NCBI GenBank assembly: GCA_009827215.1
Contig: WUAJ01000062.1
Coordinates: forward strand, 1 to 10,899
Length of the DNA stretch: 10,899 nt
Direction: 5' to 3'
Origin: Phycisphaeraceae bacterium
GTDB taxonomy: Bacteria > Planctomycetota > Phycisphaerae > Phycisphaerales > UBA1924
The first letter of the stretch is position 1. Each line of letters opens with the position of its first letter. Of this stretch, positions 1-6,630 are shown piece by piece. The position numbers were made by a program, and so were the translations under genes. Below the pieces are notes generated by a model. The model saw only the letters and a program-made list of their open reading frames with translations, ran no database searches and was not told the DNA's origin.

Positions 1-395
1 GAGTAGAACACGTCATCAGGAGTGATCGCCCGCCCCTTCCCGCCCGGGAAGCACTTGTTGTCATGGAAGTACACGCCCTCTTTGAGCGTGAAGTGCCAGG
101 TCGTCCCGCCGTCCTCAGTCGTAGGCATCTCCGCGAGCAGCAACGGCTCCATCTCCATCGGACTCGCGTACTTGTTCGTCAGGAGCGTCTCATAGAACTG
201 AGCACACGCCATATTGTCGTAGGTCGTCGATCCCTCAACAGGATCCAAGCTCTTTGGACCATCCGTACGGATCGGGAGCTGCATGACTTTCAGCTCGTCT
301 TTCTTCTCTGTGGATTCCGCACCGATTGCAGTTCCCGCATTGAGTAAGCACACCGCTGCCAATCCTAAAGCCGCTATCCGACGAGCCTTCAACAT
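1..395 (-). CDS. ABC transporter solute-binding protein, OppA/SBP_bac_5 type, 3' truncated
   Basis: Only the first 131 codons are present; the rest lies beyond the left edge. The frame starts MLKARRIAALGLAAV and gives a classic Sec signal peptide: a basic n-region, a hydrophobic core at about residues 7-22, and a likely cleavage near AIGA. The mature part has features usual in peptide/nickel-type binding proteins (SBP family 5): KSLDPVEG near the N-terminus, QFYETLLTNKYA, then a stretch typical of the family (WHFTLKEGVYFHD) and an ITPDDVFYS segment. Such proteins capture oligopeptides, metals or similar solutes outside the membrane for an ABC importer. The start at 395 is chosen because AAGGAGA lies 6 bases upstream and the ATG two codons' width earlier (399) is in another frame that does not give this protein. 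No permease genes are visible, so the substrate cannot be stated. The family call is firm and the substrate is open. Confidence 0.82.
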   Translation of the reverse strand, partial: MLKARRIAALGLAAVCLLNAGTAIGAESTEKKDELKVMQLPIRTDGPKSLDPVEGSTTYDNMACAQFYETLLTNKYASPMEMEPLLLAEMPTTEDGGTTWHFTLKEGVYFHDNKCFPGGKGRAITPDDVFY

Positions 396-400
396 ACATG

Positions 401-407
401 TCTCCTT
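401..407 (-). promoter_or_regulatory. Shine-Dalgarno site of the solute-binding protein gene
   Basis: On the minus strand the sequence AAGGAGA lies about 6 bases before the ATG at 395. It is one of the two clear ribosome binding sites in the window and decides between that ATG and the overlapping ATG at 399. Confidence 0.7.
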
Positions 408-452
408 GATCTAGATTCGACGATCTCGCCGAAGAGTACTCCTGAGTCCACG

Positions 453-482
453 ATCATACGCGGCTCACCCCCCAAACCTCAA
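453..482 (-). promoter_or_regulatory. Possible sigma70-type promoter for the solute-binding protein gene
   Basis: On the minus strand TTGAGG (477-482) is followed after 18 bases by TATGAT (453-458). This would place a start of transcription near 446 and a leader of about 50 bases before the ATG at 395. The match is moderate and the spacer contains a G run, so this is a candidate only. It lies in the 184-base gap (396-579) shared with the divergent oxoamine synthase gene. For that gene I see only a weak CATAAT at about 552 without a convincing -35, and no strong ribosome binding site. Confidence 0.3.
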
Positions 483-579
483 TTCACCACAAATCAGACC
501 TTTTCACACCGCCCACGCCCCAATACAGCGCCACCACCCCATCCCCTGACCATAATTCCATAAAAAGATTCACACGACA

Positions 580-1695
580 ATGCCAAACCCCCCATCCCAA
601 TCCGCGTCCGCCACACATGTCACCCGCATCAACAGCGCCGGAACCAGTGATACCTACCTCACATTCGGAGGATGCAACTACTTAGGACTCGCCCACCACC
701 CCCAGGTCATCGCCGCTGCCCAAGCCGCCCTCACCACATTCGGCCTCTCCACCTCCGCCTCGCGCCAAACCACCGGCAACGCCCAACCCCACTCCGACCT
801 CGAATCCGCGCTCGCAAACTTCACCGGATTCGACGACGCCCTCCTCGTCCCCGACGGATACACCGCCAACCTCGCCGCCCTCCAAGGCCTCGCCGCGATA
901 GGAATCAACCACGCCGTCATCGACGCCCGCGCCCACGCATCCCTCAAAGACGCCGCGAACCTCGCGCAGATGACCATCCACACCTACGACCACCTCGACC
1001 CATCCCACGCCCATCAGATCCTCGACACCCTCGACGCCCCCGCCGTCGTCCTCACCGACGCCGTCTTCACCACCGACGGCGACCTCGCTCCCCTCCAAGA
1101 ACTCCTCGAAAGCATCGGCAAACACATCCTCCTCATCGACGACTGCCACGGCTTCACCGTCCTCGGAAACCAAGGACGAGGCACCGCCAACCACTTCAAC
1201 CTCTCCCACCCCAACCTCATGATGACCACCACCCTCGTCAAAGGGCTCGGCTCCGCAGGCGGCGTCGTCCTCGGATCTCCAAACCTCGTCGCCGCATCGC
1301 GCGACCACTCCACCGCATACATCTGCACCACCCCCGCATCCCCCGCCCTCGCCGCCGCCGCCAGCACCGCCCTCAACCTCCTCACATCCAAACCGAGCAT
1401 CCACGCCCAGCTCCTCGACAACATCAACAACACCGGCGCCATGCTCCGCTACCACGGCATCCAAACCCACAACCACCCAACACCAATCTTCGCATTCACG
1501 CTCGGAGACGAAACCGACATGCTCCGCATCGAGCACGCACTCCTTGAGCAGCACATCATCCTCCCGCTCATGCAATACCCCAACGGCCCAGCCCCCACCT
1601 ACTTCCGCCTCTCGATCAACGCATCACACACCAAAGCCCACATCGACCAGCTCGACCAAGCACTCACAAACGCCCTGAAAGCACAACCCGCATGA
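580..1695 (+). CDS. Alpha-oxoamine synthase, BioF (8-amino-7-oxononanoate synthase)-like
   Basis: This is a PLP-dependent fold-type I enzyme of the family that condenses an amino acid with an acyl-CoA or acyl-ACP and releases CO2 (BioF, KBL, serine palmitoyltransferase). Visible landmarks are NYLGL at 33-37, SASRQTTGN at 59-67 and the aromatic-stacking His in HAS (H119). DDCHG at 187-191 corresponds to the DDAHG of BioF, with D187 near the PLP nitrogen and H190. The Schiff-base lysine is K221 in TLVKGLGSAGG, and an Arg is present in FRLSINASH (R343) where BioF binds the acyl carboxylate. The length of 371 residues is slightly short of the usual 380-400, mainly at the N-terminus. The DDCHG motif points to BioF rather than KBL (DDSHA) or serine palmitoyltransferase (DEAHS), but no other biotin gene is nearby. 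The gene overlaps the next by ATGA, so the two are probably translationally coupled. The coding strand is extremely C-rich. The start ATG lacks a strong ribosome binding site. Confidence 0.82.
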   Translation: MPNPPSQSASATHVTRINSAGTSDTYLTFGGCNYLGLAHHPQVIAAAQAALTTFGLSTSASRQTTGNAQPHSDLESALANFTGFDDALLVPDGYTANLAALQGLAAIGINHAVIDARAHASLKDAANLAQMTIHTYDHLDPSHAHQILDTLDAPAVVLTDAVFTTDGDLAPLQELLESIGKHILLIDDCHGFTVLGNQGRGTANHFNLSHPNLMMTTTLVKGLGSAGGVVLGSPNLVAASRDHSTAYICTTPASPALAAAASTALNLLTSKPSIHAQLLDNINNTGAMLRYHGIQTHNHPTPIFAFTLGDETDMLRIEHALLEQHIILPLMQYPNGPAPTYFRLSINASHTKAHIDQLDQALTNALKAQPA

Positions 1696-2507
1696 CAACC
1701 ACCCCACCTACCGAAGAACTCCAAGAACGCCTCGCCTTCGCCGCCGCCAACACCATGCCCTGCGCAAAGCTCGCGCTCAACTGGTTCGGAAAAGACACCT
1801 TCCAACCCGACCACAAATCCGACGGCACCCCCGTCACCATCGCCGACCAATCCATCGAAACAGAACTCCGCAACCGCATCGCAAACGACTTCCCCGACGA
1901 CGGCATCCTCGGAGAAGAGTTCCCAGACAAAGACGGCAACAACAGCTATCAATGGGTTATCGACCCCATCGACGGCACCATCTCATTCGTTCAAGGCATC
2001 CCCCTCTTCGGAACCATGCTCGCGTGCCTCTACAACGGAGTCCCCGTCCTCGGCGCGATCGCGATGCCCTGCATCGACGAACTCGTCTACGCCGCAAACG
2101 GACTCGGATGCTTCCACAAAGTCTGCGAGGACGACCCCAAACCGGCACGAGTCAGCCAAGTCGATCAACTCGACAACGCCCTCGTCAACACCACCGCGCT
2201 CACCTACTTCGACTCACCCCAACTCCGCGACCTCTACATCAAGATCGACCACGCCGCCAAATACACACGCGGACTCCCCGACTGCTACGGCTTCGTCCTC
2301 CTCGCCACCGGACGAGTCGACGCCGTGATCGAACCCAATGTCTCCCTCTGGGACATCGCCTCCGTCCCCCCCATCATCCACGAAGCCGGAGGCATCTCCA
2401 CCGACCTGAGTGGCAAGGACACCGTCCACACCAAATCAATTATCGCCGCAACCCCAGGAGTCCACAAAGCACTCCTCGACATGACTTCAACGATCGAAAA
2501 ATCCTAA
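1692..2507 (+). CDS. hisN: Inositol-monophosphatase-family phosphatase, HisN (histidinol-phosphatase) type
   Basis: This is a Mg2+-dependent, Li+-sensitive-type phosphatase of 271 residues, normal for the family. Metal-site motifs are complete: GEE (E75, E76), WVIDPIDGT at 88-96 (D91, D94) and LWDIASVPPIIHEAGG at 219-234 (D221). The subtype is suggested by SFVQGIPLFGT after the DPIDGT motif and by DCYGFVLLATGRVD at 197-210. Both resemble the HisN subgroup, which removes phosphate from L-histidinol phosphate in histidine synthesis, more than SuhB or CysQ. It starts inside the stop of the oxoamine synthase (ATGA), so the two are made together. This pairing is not explained by histidine or biotin synthesis alone, so an unusual phosphorylated substrate is possible. 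Its TAA stop overlaps the TAG stop of the convergent methylase gene, leaving no room for a terminator between them. The family call is firm, the HisN subtype probable. Confidence 0.8.
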   Translation: MTTTPPTEELQERLAFAAANTMPCAKLALNWFGKDTFQPDHKSDGTPVTIADQSIETELRNRIANDFPDDGILGEEFPDKDGNNSYQWVIDPIDGTISFVQGIPLFGTMLACLYNGVPVLGAIAMPCIDELVYAANGLGCFHKVCEDDPKPARVSQVDQLDNALVNTTALTYFDSPQLRDLYIKIDHAAKYTRGLPDCYGFVLLATGRVDAVIEPNVSLWDIASVPPIIHEAGGISTDLSGKDTVHTKSIIAATPGVHKALLDMTSTIEKS

Positions 2508-4606
2508 AACCCAAGCCGTCCCAGCCACCACCCCATCAACTCGTCTCGCTTTCTTCCCTCGACCCGATACGCGTCGCACATCAATACCCCAAACGCAATA
2601 ACCGCCTTCGAATACGCAATCTCCATCTCCTCCCCCGGGCCTCCGGGGGAGGTGGCCGCGCAGCGGTCGGAGGGGGTCTGCTCTTGTCTGCGCCTAAGTG
2701 AGTGCAACCGCTCAAACACCGCCGCTCCCTCACCCCACGCCCGCTCATCAATCGGCATCGGAAGCTCCATCACCTGCCTCGCGCTCATCTTGAGCGCATC
2801 CGCATGCATCGCCGCCCCCCCAAACATCCGCATCGCGTGCATGCTGCACACCGGAGATCCAATCGCCGCCCCCAACTTCCACACATCAAAGTTGTCAGTA
2901 CTCATCACCGAAATCATCGGAGTCACCGCCGCGAACTCCCCGCGCGGATCAACAAGCGCCTCAATAACTTTCGTCTGCGTCGCCACCACCACCTTCTCCA
3001 CCCCGCGCGACTCCACCCATCGCGCCAGCCGAGCATCGCCGCGCAGCTTCCCCTCATCCACGCGAGGCGATTCCCATCGCTGCTTCAGTATCCGCGTCGA
3101 CTTCTCCCCCCACCAGCACCGCGCCAGATCCACCAGCCCCGTCGTCAGCAGCTTGATCCCTTCGCGCCCCTCAGCATCATCAACGATGCAGCCCGCAAGC
3201 CCGTAGTACTCATCCCGAAAGTCCGCCGTCGCGCGAGCAACATCGCCGACCACCCCATCAGATTCAAACGAAACCTCCGGGATCCCCATCGTCACCGCCG
3301 CGATCGAAGACCACGTCCCCAGCGATCGCACCTCATCAGCATCGATCACCAAATCCGGATGCTCGACAAACGCTCCACCCGAATATCGCTCAACCCGCTC
3401 ACCACGACTGCCCACCACAACACAAGGCGCACAGGTATACACACTCGCATCCCAAAACACGTGCTCATTGGAAACCCATAAGGATTCCAACCACCCCATC
3501 TCAACCGCACGCTCCCGCGCATGCGCCCCGCCCCTCGTCGCGATCACCGACTGAGGCTGCACCATACACACACGCCCCCCGTCCTTCGCGAGCTGCAACC
3601 CAAGCACAAAGAACGCCGACGCCTCATCCGTGTAGGTCGCGCCCCCGACGAGCCACCGCTCGCGCAAACGCTTCACCCGATCCGTAGACCTTGCTGTCCC
3701 CGACCCAAGCTGATTCAAAAACGGCGGATTCCCCACCACCACATCAAACTGATCTGCAAGCACATCATCAACAAGCGAATCCGCGCACGATACCCGCGAC
3801 CGCAGTTCCTCAACGCTCAATCGCTCATCATCAGTCAAGAGCCAGAGCGACCATCGACAGATCTCCGCCGTCATCGGATTCAGATCACCGCCAAGCAGAC
3901 ATGACCGCACAACATCAGACATCCGTCGCTGCCCAATAATCGACTCGATCCGATCAGAGATCCGCTCCCCCGCCGCGATCAAAAAGTACCCGCACCCGCA
4001 CGCCGGATCGCAGACCCGCAACTCCAGAAGCCGATCCACATCGTCCCCGCACGCTTCAATCGCCGGATCAAGCGCCCGATCCAGCACATACCCCACCAAC
4101 GGCGCCGGAGTGTAGAACACCCCACCCGACTTCCGATCCGAATCATCCTCATCAACAAGTCGAAGCTCATCTCCATCAATCACAGCCCCCCACCCCATCA
4201 GCGATTCATCCGCCGACCCCATCGACGCATGCGCATCGCGCACAGAATCAATCACTTCACCAAACCAGCTCCCGCCGCACGAGCCGAACTCCCGCCGCAC
4301 AAGACCCACCCACTCCGAAGACCAAATCCGATCCAAACCCAATTGTTCCACGTGGAACATTTCAGATTCCAGATCCATCCCCAGCACCGTCGCCCACGCA
4401 TCCGCCAAGTCGAGCACCGCATCGAGCCGACCCACAGCTTCAAGGTGAAACACCCGCTGAAGCACGACCCGCAACTCAAAGGTGAATCGGCTCGCATCGA
4501 TCGCAGCCGGATCCGAGTGGTGGCGCAACAACGCAGACCCCATCGTTTCGATCGCGGCCTTTGCTTGCTCACCCAAACTTGGTTGTTGACTCATCGCTGC
4601 GGGCAT
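2504..4606 (-). CDS. N6-adenine DNA methylase (Eco57I/TaqI-like gamma class), apparently without a restriction partner
   Basis: This 700-residue protein shows the order of motifs of gamma-class N6-adenine methylases. Motif X is GVFYTPAPLVGYVLDRAL at 162-179. The SAM-binding motif I is VCDPACGCGYFL at 198-209, with Cys where DPACGSG is usual. An acidic motif II lies in GGDLNP at 239-244, and the catalytic motif IV is NPPF at 293-296. A variable C-terminal half would hold the target recognition domain, with RMFGGAAMHADALKMS and ELPMP near 593-618. Residues 1-155 are helical and show no PD-(D/E)xK nuclease pattern that I can find, so it looks like a methylase only, not a Type IIG fusion. No endonuclease gene is next to it. 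The start at 4606 is uncertain; ATG at 4594 is an equal candidate and neither has a clear ribosome binding site. Residues 83-88 (MFHVEQ) are encoded by a parS-like palindrome. Residues about 644-660 come from a REP-like insertion. Unlike the other full-length genes, its coding strand is G-rich. Confidence 0.85.
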   Translation of the reverse strand: MPAAMSQQPSLGEQAKAAIETMGSALLRHHSDPAAIDASRFTFELRVVLQRVFHLEAVGRLDAVLDLADAWATVLGMDLESEMFHVEQLGLDRIWSSEWVGLVRREFGSCGGSWFGEVIDSVRDAHASMGSADESLMGWGAVIDGDELRLVDEDDSDRKSGGVFYTPAPLVGYVLDRALDPAIEACGDDVDRLLELRVCDPACGCGYFLIAAGERISDRIESIIGQRRMSDVVRSCLLGGDLNPMTAEICRWSLWLLTDDERLSVEELRSRVSCADSLVDDVLADQFDVVVGNPPFLNQLGSGTARSTDRVKRLRERWLVGGATYTDEASAFFVLGLQLAKDGGRVCMVQPQSVIATRGGAHARERAVEMGWLESLWVSNEHVFWDASVYTCAPCVVVGSRGERVERYSGGAFVEHPDLVIDADEVRSLGTWSSIAAVTMGIPEVSFESDGVVGDVARATADFRDEYYGLAGCIVDDAEGREGIKLLTTGLVDLARCWWGEKSTRILKQRWESPRVDEGKLRGDARLARWVESRGVEKVVVATQTKVIEALVDPRGEFAAVTPMISVMSTDNFDVWKLGAAIGSPVCSMHAMRMFGGAAMHADALKMSARQVMELPMPIDERAWGEGAAVFERLHSLRRRQEQTPSDRCAATSPGGPGEEMEIAYSKAVIAFGVLMCDAYRVEGRKRDELMGWWLGRLGF
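2629..2677. repeat. REP-like palindromic element inserted in frame in the methylase gene
   Basis: Two adjacent hairpins are visible. The first has 10-bp perfect arms, CCTCCCCCGG (2629-2638) and CCGGGGGAGG (2643-2652), with a 4-base loop. The second has arms GGCCGC (2654-2659) and GCGGTC (2663-2668) around a 3-base loop, followed by GGAGGGGG (2669-2676). This GGGGGAGGTGGCCGC...GCGGTCGGAGGGGG layout resembles intergenic REP-type repeats seen in many high-GC genomes. Here it is read through by the methylase frame as TPSDRCAATSPGGPGEE (residues about 644-660), which joins two helical segments. It also sits 120-170 bases past the stop of the HisN-type gene, where the hairpins could stabilise or stop that transcript. 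I cannot search for other copies from this window; there is only one here. Confidence 0.65.
4344..4359. promoter_or_regulatory. parS: parS-like ParB-binding palindrome inside the methylase gene
   Basis: TGTTCCACGTGGAACA is a perfect 16-bp palindrome. It differs from the widely conserved chromosomal parS consensus TGTTNCACGTGAAACA at a single position and equals the fully symmetric form reported for Gram-negative bacteria such as Pseudomonas. Symmetry stops exactly at 16 bp (T/T on the flanks), as expected for a true site rather than a longer hairpin. It is read in the methylase frame as MFHVEQ. ParB binds such sites, spreads around them, and with ParA and SMC directs origin segregation. The sequence match is directly seen; its use in vivo is inference. 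Confidence 0.75.
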
Positions 4607-4627
4607 AGCCGAGGATACCCGAATCGA

Positions 4628-6013
4628 TCATTCCTCGTTGGTGCTGACCACGCGGACCTGACAGAACTGGCGATGCCCCATCGGTCCGGAGTGGTAGGAG
4701 TATCCCGAGTGACGAGCGCCGACCCAAGGCGAGCCGCTCGCGCCGCCGAGGGAACGATTGACGCCGACCATCCCAGCCGTGAGTTTGCGTCCGACACTGC
4801 GAGCCGTTTCATCTTCGCCGAAGACCACGGCTCCGAGGCCGTACTCGGTGTCGTTGGCTTTCTCCACGGCTTCGTCCGCTGATGACACACCAGAGACACA
4901 GACGACTGGGCCGAAGGTTTCGACCGTCATGATGTCCATGTCGTGGGTGCAGTCATCAAGGACGGTTGGGGAAACAAAGTTGCCTCCCATTGGTTCGTTG
5001 CCGTGGATGAGCTTAGCGCCTTTGTTGATCGCGTCGTTGATCTGGGATAGCACGTGCTCTTTTTGCTCGCGCATGACCATCGGCCCGATGCTCGCGCCTT
5101 CTTCGTTGCAGTCGGCGACTTTGAACTCCTTGACCTGCGTGAGCAGCTTGTCCATGAACAGGTCCTTGACGGAGTCCTGGACGTAGATGCGTTCGGTCGA
5201 GACGCAGACCTGACCACAGTTACGCAGCGCGTTGCGGGCGCCGAACTCTGCGGCTTTGTCGAGGTCCGCGCCCTCGAGGACGATGAGCGGATCTTTGGAG
5301 CCGAGCTCGAGGATGAGTCGCTTGAGTCCATTGGCGGCGGACGCCATGATGTGTTGTCCGGCGTTCTTAGATCCGGTGAATGCGATGAGGTTCACATCTC
5401 CGGCGACGAGTGCTTTGCCTTGGTCGTCTTCGCCGTGGACGATCTGGAGGACGCCTTCTGGGAGGAACTCGTTGAGGACCTTGACATACTCGTCGGCGAT
5501 GAGCGGGGTTTGCTCCGAGGGTTTGCAGATCACGGTGTTCCCGGCGACGAGTGCGGGGACGATGGTCCAGTGCGGCATGAGCATCGGGAAGTTCCACGGC
5601 GTGATCGCGGCGCAGACGCCGTAGCCGTCGTAGTAGATGGTGGACTTAACACCCTCGTCTTCGAGGATGTCGGGCTGGACCGCTGTGGCGACCTCGTCGA
5701 CTTCCTCGGCCATGCGCGAGCCGCAGCCGGTGACTTCGCCGATGCCTTCGGGGATTGGTTTACCTTGCTCAAGTGAGAGGAGTTTGCCGAGCTCGTCGGC
5801 CATCGCGATGAGTTTCTCGCCGGCGGGTTTGAGCATGTCGGCTCGTTGTTGCGGGGTGAGTGCTTGCCAAGCCGGGAGTGCGGCTTGGGCTTTGGCGATG
5901 ATGTTGTCGATCTCTGCAACCGGCGTGACGGGCACGGAGCCGACTTCATCGCCGGTTGATGGGTTGTAGGAACGGAGGGTCGATGTGTCGGTATTGGTGG
6001 GCATGGTGGTCAT
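4628..6013 (-). CDS. NAD(P)-dependent aldehyde dehydrogenase
   Basis: This oxidises an aldehyde to a carboxylic acid with NAD(P)+; it is a soluble enzyme of the ALDH superfamily. Family motifs in order are ITPWNFPM at 137-144 (oxyanion N141), the cofactor-binding GNTVICKPSEQTP at 158-170, FTGS at 212-215, LELGSKDP at 235-242 (general base E236), GQVCVSTER at 267-275 (catalytic C270) and ETFGPVV at 365-371 (E365). The Glu in KPSE is typical of NAD-preferring members. The length of 461 is a little short but complete. The C-terminus (HSGYSYHSGPMGHRQF) departs from the usual SGYGRE form, so a gabD or betaine aldehyde assignment would be unsafe and the substrate is unknown. An alternative ATG lies at 6004; neither start has a strong ribosome binding site. 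The gene follows the lipoprotein gene by 72 bases and is followed after 21 bases by the methylase gene. Confidence 0.9.
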   Translation of the reverse strand: MTTMPTNTDTSTLRSYNPSTGDEVGSVPVTPVAEIDNIIAKAQAALPAWQALTPQQRADMLKPAGEKLIAMADELGKLLSLEQGKPIPEGIGEVTGCGSRMAEEVDEVATAVQPDILEDEGVKSTIYYDGYGVCAAITPWNFPMLMPHWTIVPALVAGNTVICKPSEQTPLIADEYVKVLNEFLPEGVLQIVHGEDDQGKALVAGDVNLIAFTGSKNAGQHIMASAANGLKRLILELGSKDPLIVLEGADLDKAAEFGARNALRNCGQVCVSTERIYVQDSVKDLFMDKLLTQVKEFKVADCNEEGASIGPMVMREQKEHVLSQINDAINKGAKLIHGNEPMGGNFVSPTVLDDCTHDMDIMTVETFGPVVCVSGVSSADEAVEKANDTEYGLGAVVFGEDETARSVGRKLTAGMVGVNRSLGGASGSPWVGARHSGYSYHSGPMGHRQFCQVRVVSTNEE

Positions 6014-6044
6014 AGCAGAATGCTAGGTCGCCGGAGCGATTCGC

Positions 6045-6063
6045 CTCATGAACATTGCATGAG
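6045..6063. repeat. Short inverted repeat upstream of the aldehyde dehydrogenase gene
   Basis: CTCATG (6045-6050) and CATGAG (6058-6063) form a 6-bp inverted repeat with a 7-base spacer, in the 72-base gap between the lipoprotein stop and the aldehyde dehydrogenase start. It could be a weak operator or hairpin. The minus strand has no T tract behind it, so it does not look like an intrinsic terminator. Confidence 0.25.
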
Positions 6064-6085
6064 AAGTGCCCAAAAGTCGGGAGTT

Positions 6086-6598
6086 TTACGGCATTGCTTT
6101 GGTTTGGATTGTGATTCCCTTTGTGGTCTCATCGCGTTGCATGGAAGGCGAGAGTACGAAGTCTGTGAATGAGATCCCGCAGGTTCGAGCGTCTTTGGCA
6201 AAGGCAAGGATTGCTCCGCCGGGTGTTTTGGTGTCGCCGTTGGATTCCCAGTTGTTGGTGGTCATCGTGGAGCGGAACCATTCGACGACCTCTTCGAGTG
6301 ATTTGTTGGGTGCGTGGAATGTAACCATGAAGTCATCATCAACACGCGTGACGCTTTCACAGTTCATGTACTCCGCGAGTTCAACATCAGCCGGCCAATC
6401 AGCAGGGAGCTGAGCCTTGTTCTCGGCGGTTTGTTCCTCAACTTCGGGATCTTTCGTCTCTTGGTACGGCTCAATTTCAGGCACGAGTTCATCAATGTTT
6501 GAAGTGTCGGGAGTTTCTGATTTGTCTCCGCACGCAATGAGCATGAATGGGGCAACGAGAGTAATAGAGAGCGTTGTGATCAATCGTTTGATGTTCAT
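6086..6598 (-). CDS. Hypothetical lipoprotein
   Basis: The product is about 170 residues and starts MNIKRLITTLSITLVAPFMLIACGDKSE. This is a lipoprotein signal peptide: Lys and Arg, a hydrophobic core, and a lipobox LIAC with the modified Cys at residue 23. A linker rich in Glu, Pro and Asp follows (about residues 24-65), then a folded domain holding MNCESVTRVDDDFMVTFHA and SLEEVVEWFRSTM. That layout, a strand pair then a helix ending before a Trp, resembles small domains in which 'EEVVxxYxxxMxxxGW' follows a beta hairpin, but I do not recognise a named family. The mature protein would sit on a membrane facing the periplasm. The open frame extends to 6625, but the start at 6598 is preferred because AAAGGGA lies about 7 bases upstream and because it opens directly with the signal peptide. 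A good promoter lies just before it. Confidence 0.75.
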   Translation of the reverse strand: MNIKRLITTLSITLVAPFMLIACGDKSETPDTSNIDELVPEIEPYQETKDPEVEEQTAENKAQLPADWPADVELAEYMNCESVTRVDDDFMVTFHAPNKSLEEVVEWFRSTMTTNNWESNGDTKTPGGAILAFAKDARTCGISFTDFVLSPSMQRDETTKGITIQTKAMP

Positions 6599-6603
6599 AT
6601 CGT

Positions 6604-6610
6604 ATCCCTT
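6604..6610 (-). promoter_or_regulatory. Shine-Dalgarno site of the lipoprotein gene
   Basis: On the minus strand AAAGGGA sits about 6-7 bases before the ATG at 6598. It selects this start over the longer open frame beginning at 6625, which would place extra polar residues before the lipoprotein signal. Confidence 0.6.
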
Positions 6611-6630
6611 TTCATTATGAGGCAAACCCC

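Noticed and set aside
311..319. TGTGGATTC resembling a DnaA box
   Set aside because: Two mismatches from TGTGGATAA, single, within a coding region; no cluster of boxes and no AT-rich unwinding stretch anywhere in the window.
397..399. ATG at 399 as the start of the solute-binding protein
   Set aside because: It is in another frame that lacks the signal peptide and the family motifs.
672..1547. Long Arg/Pro-rich open frame inside the oxoamine synthase gene
   Set aside because: Low-complexity translation caused by the C-rich codons of the true gene in another frame; no domain pattern.
4130..4606. N-terminal nuclease domain that would make the methylase a Type IIG enzyme
   Set aside because: No PD-(D/E)xK or HNH-like spacing found in residues 1-155.
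4229..4882. + strand open frame crossing the parS-like site and the methylase/aldehyde dehydrogenase junction
   Set aside because: Antisense to two clear genes and without a recognisable domain or ribosome site.
5049..5058. AGCACGTGCT palindrome with the CACGTG core of parS
   Set aside because: Only the core matches; the TGTT and AACA arms are absent. The same holds for CACGTG at 3458-3463.
5054..5776. Acidic 240-codon open frame on the + strand opposite the aldehyde dehydrogenase gene
   Set aside because: Its Asp/Glu/Val richness is the expected antisense of the true gene, whose catalytic motifs are all intact.
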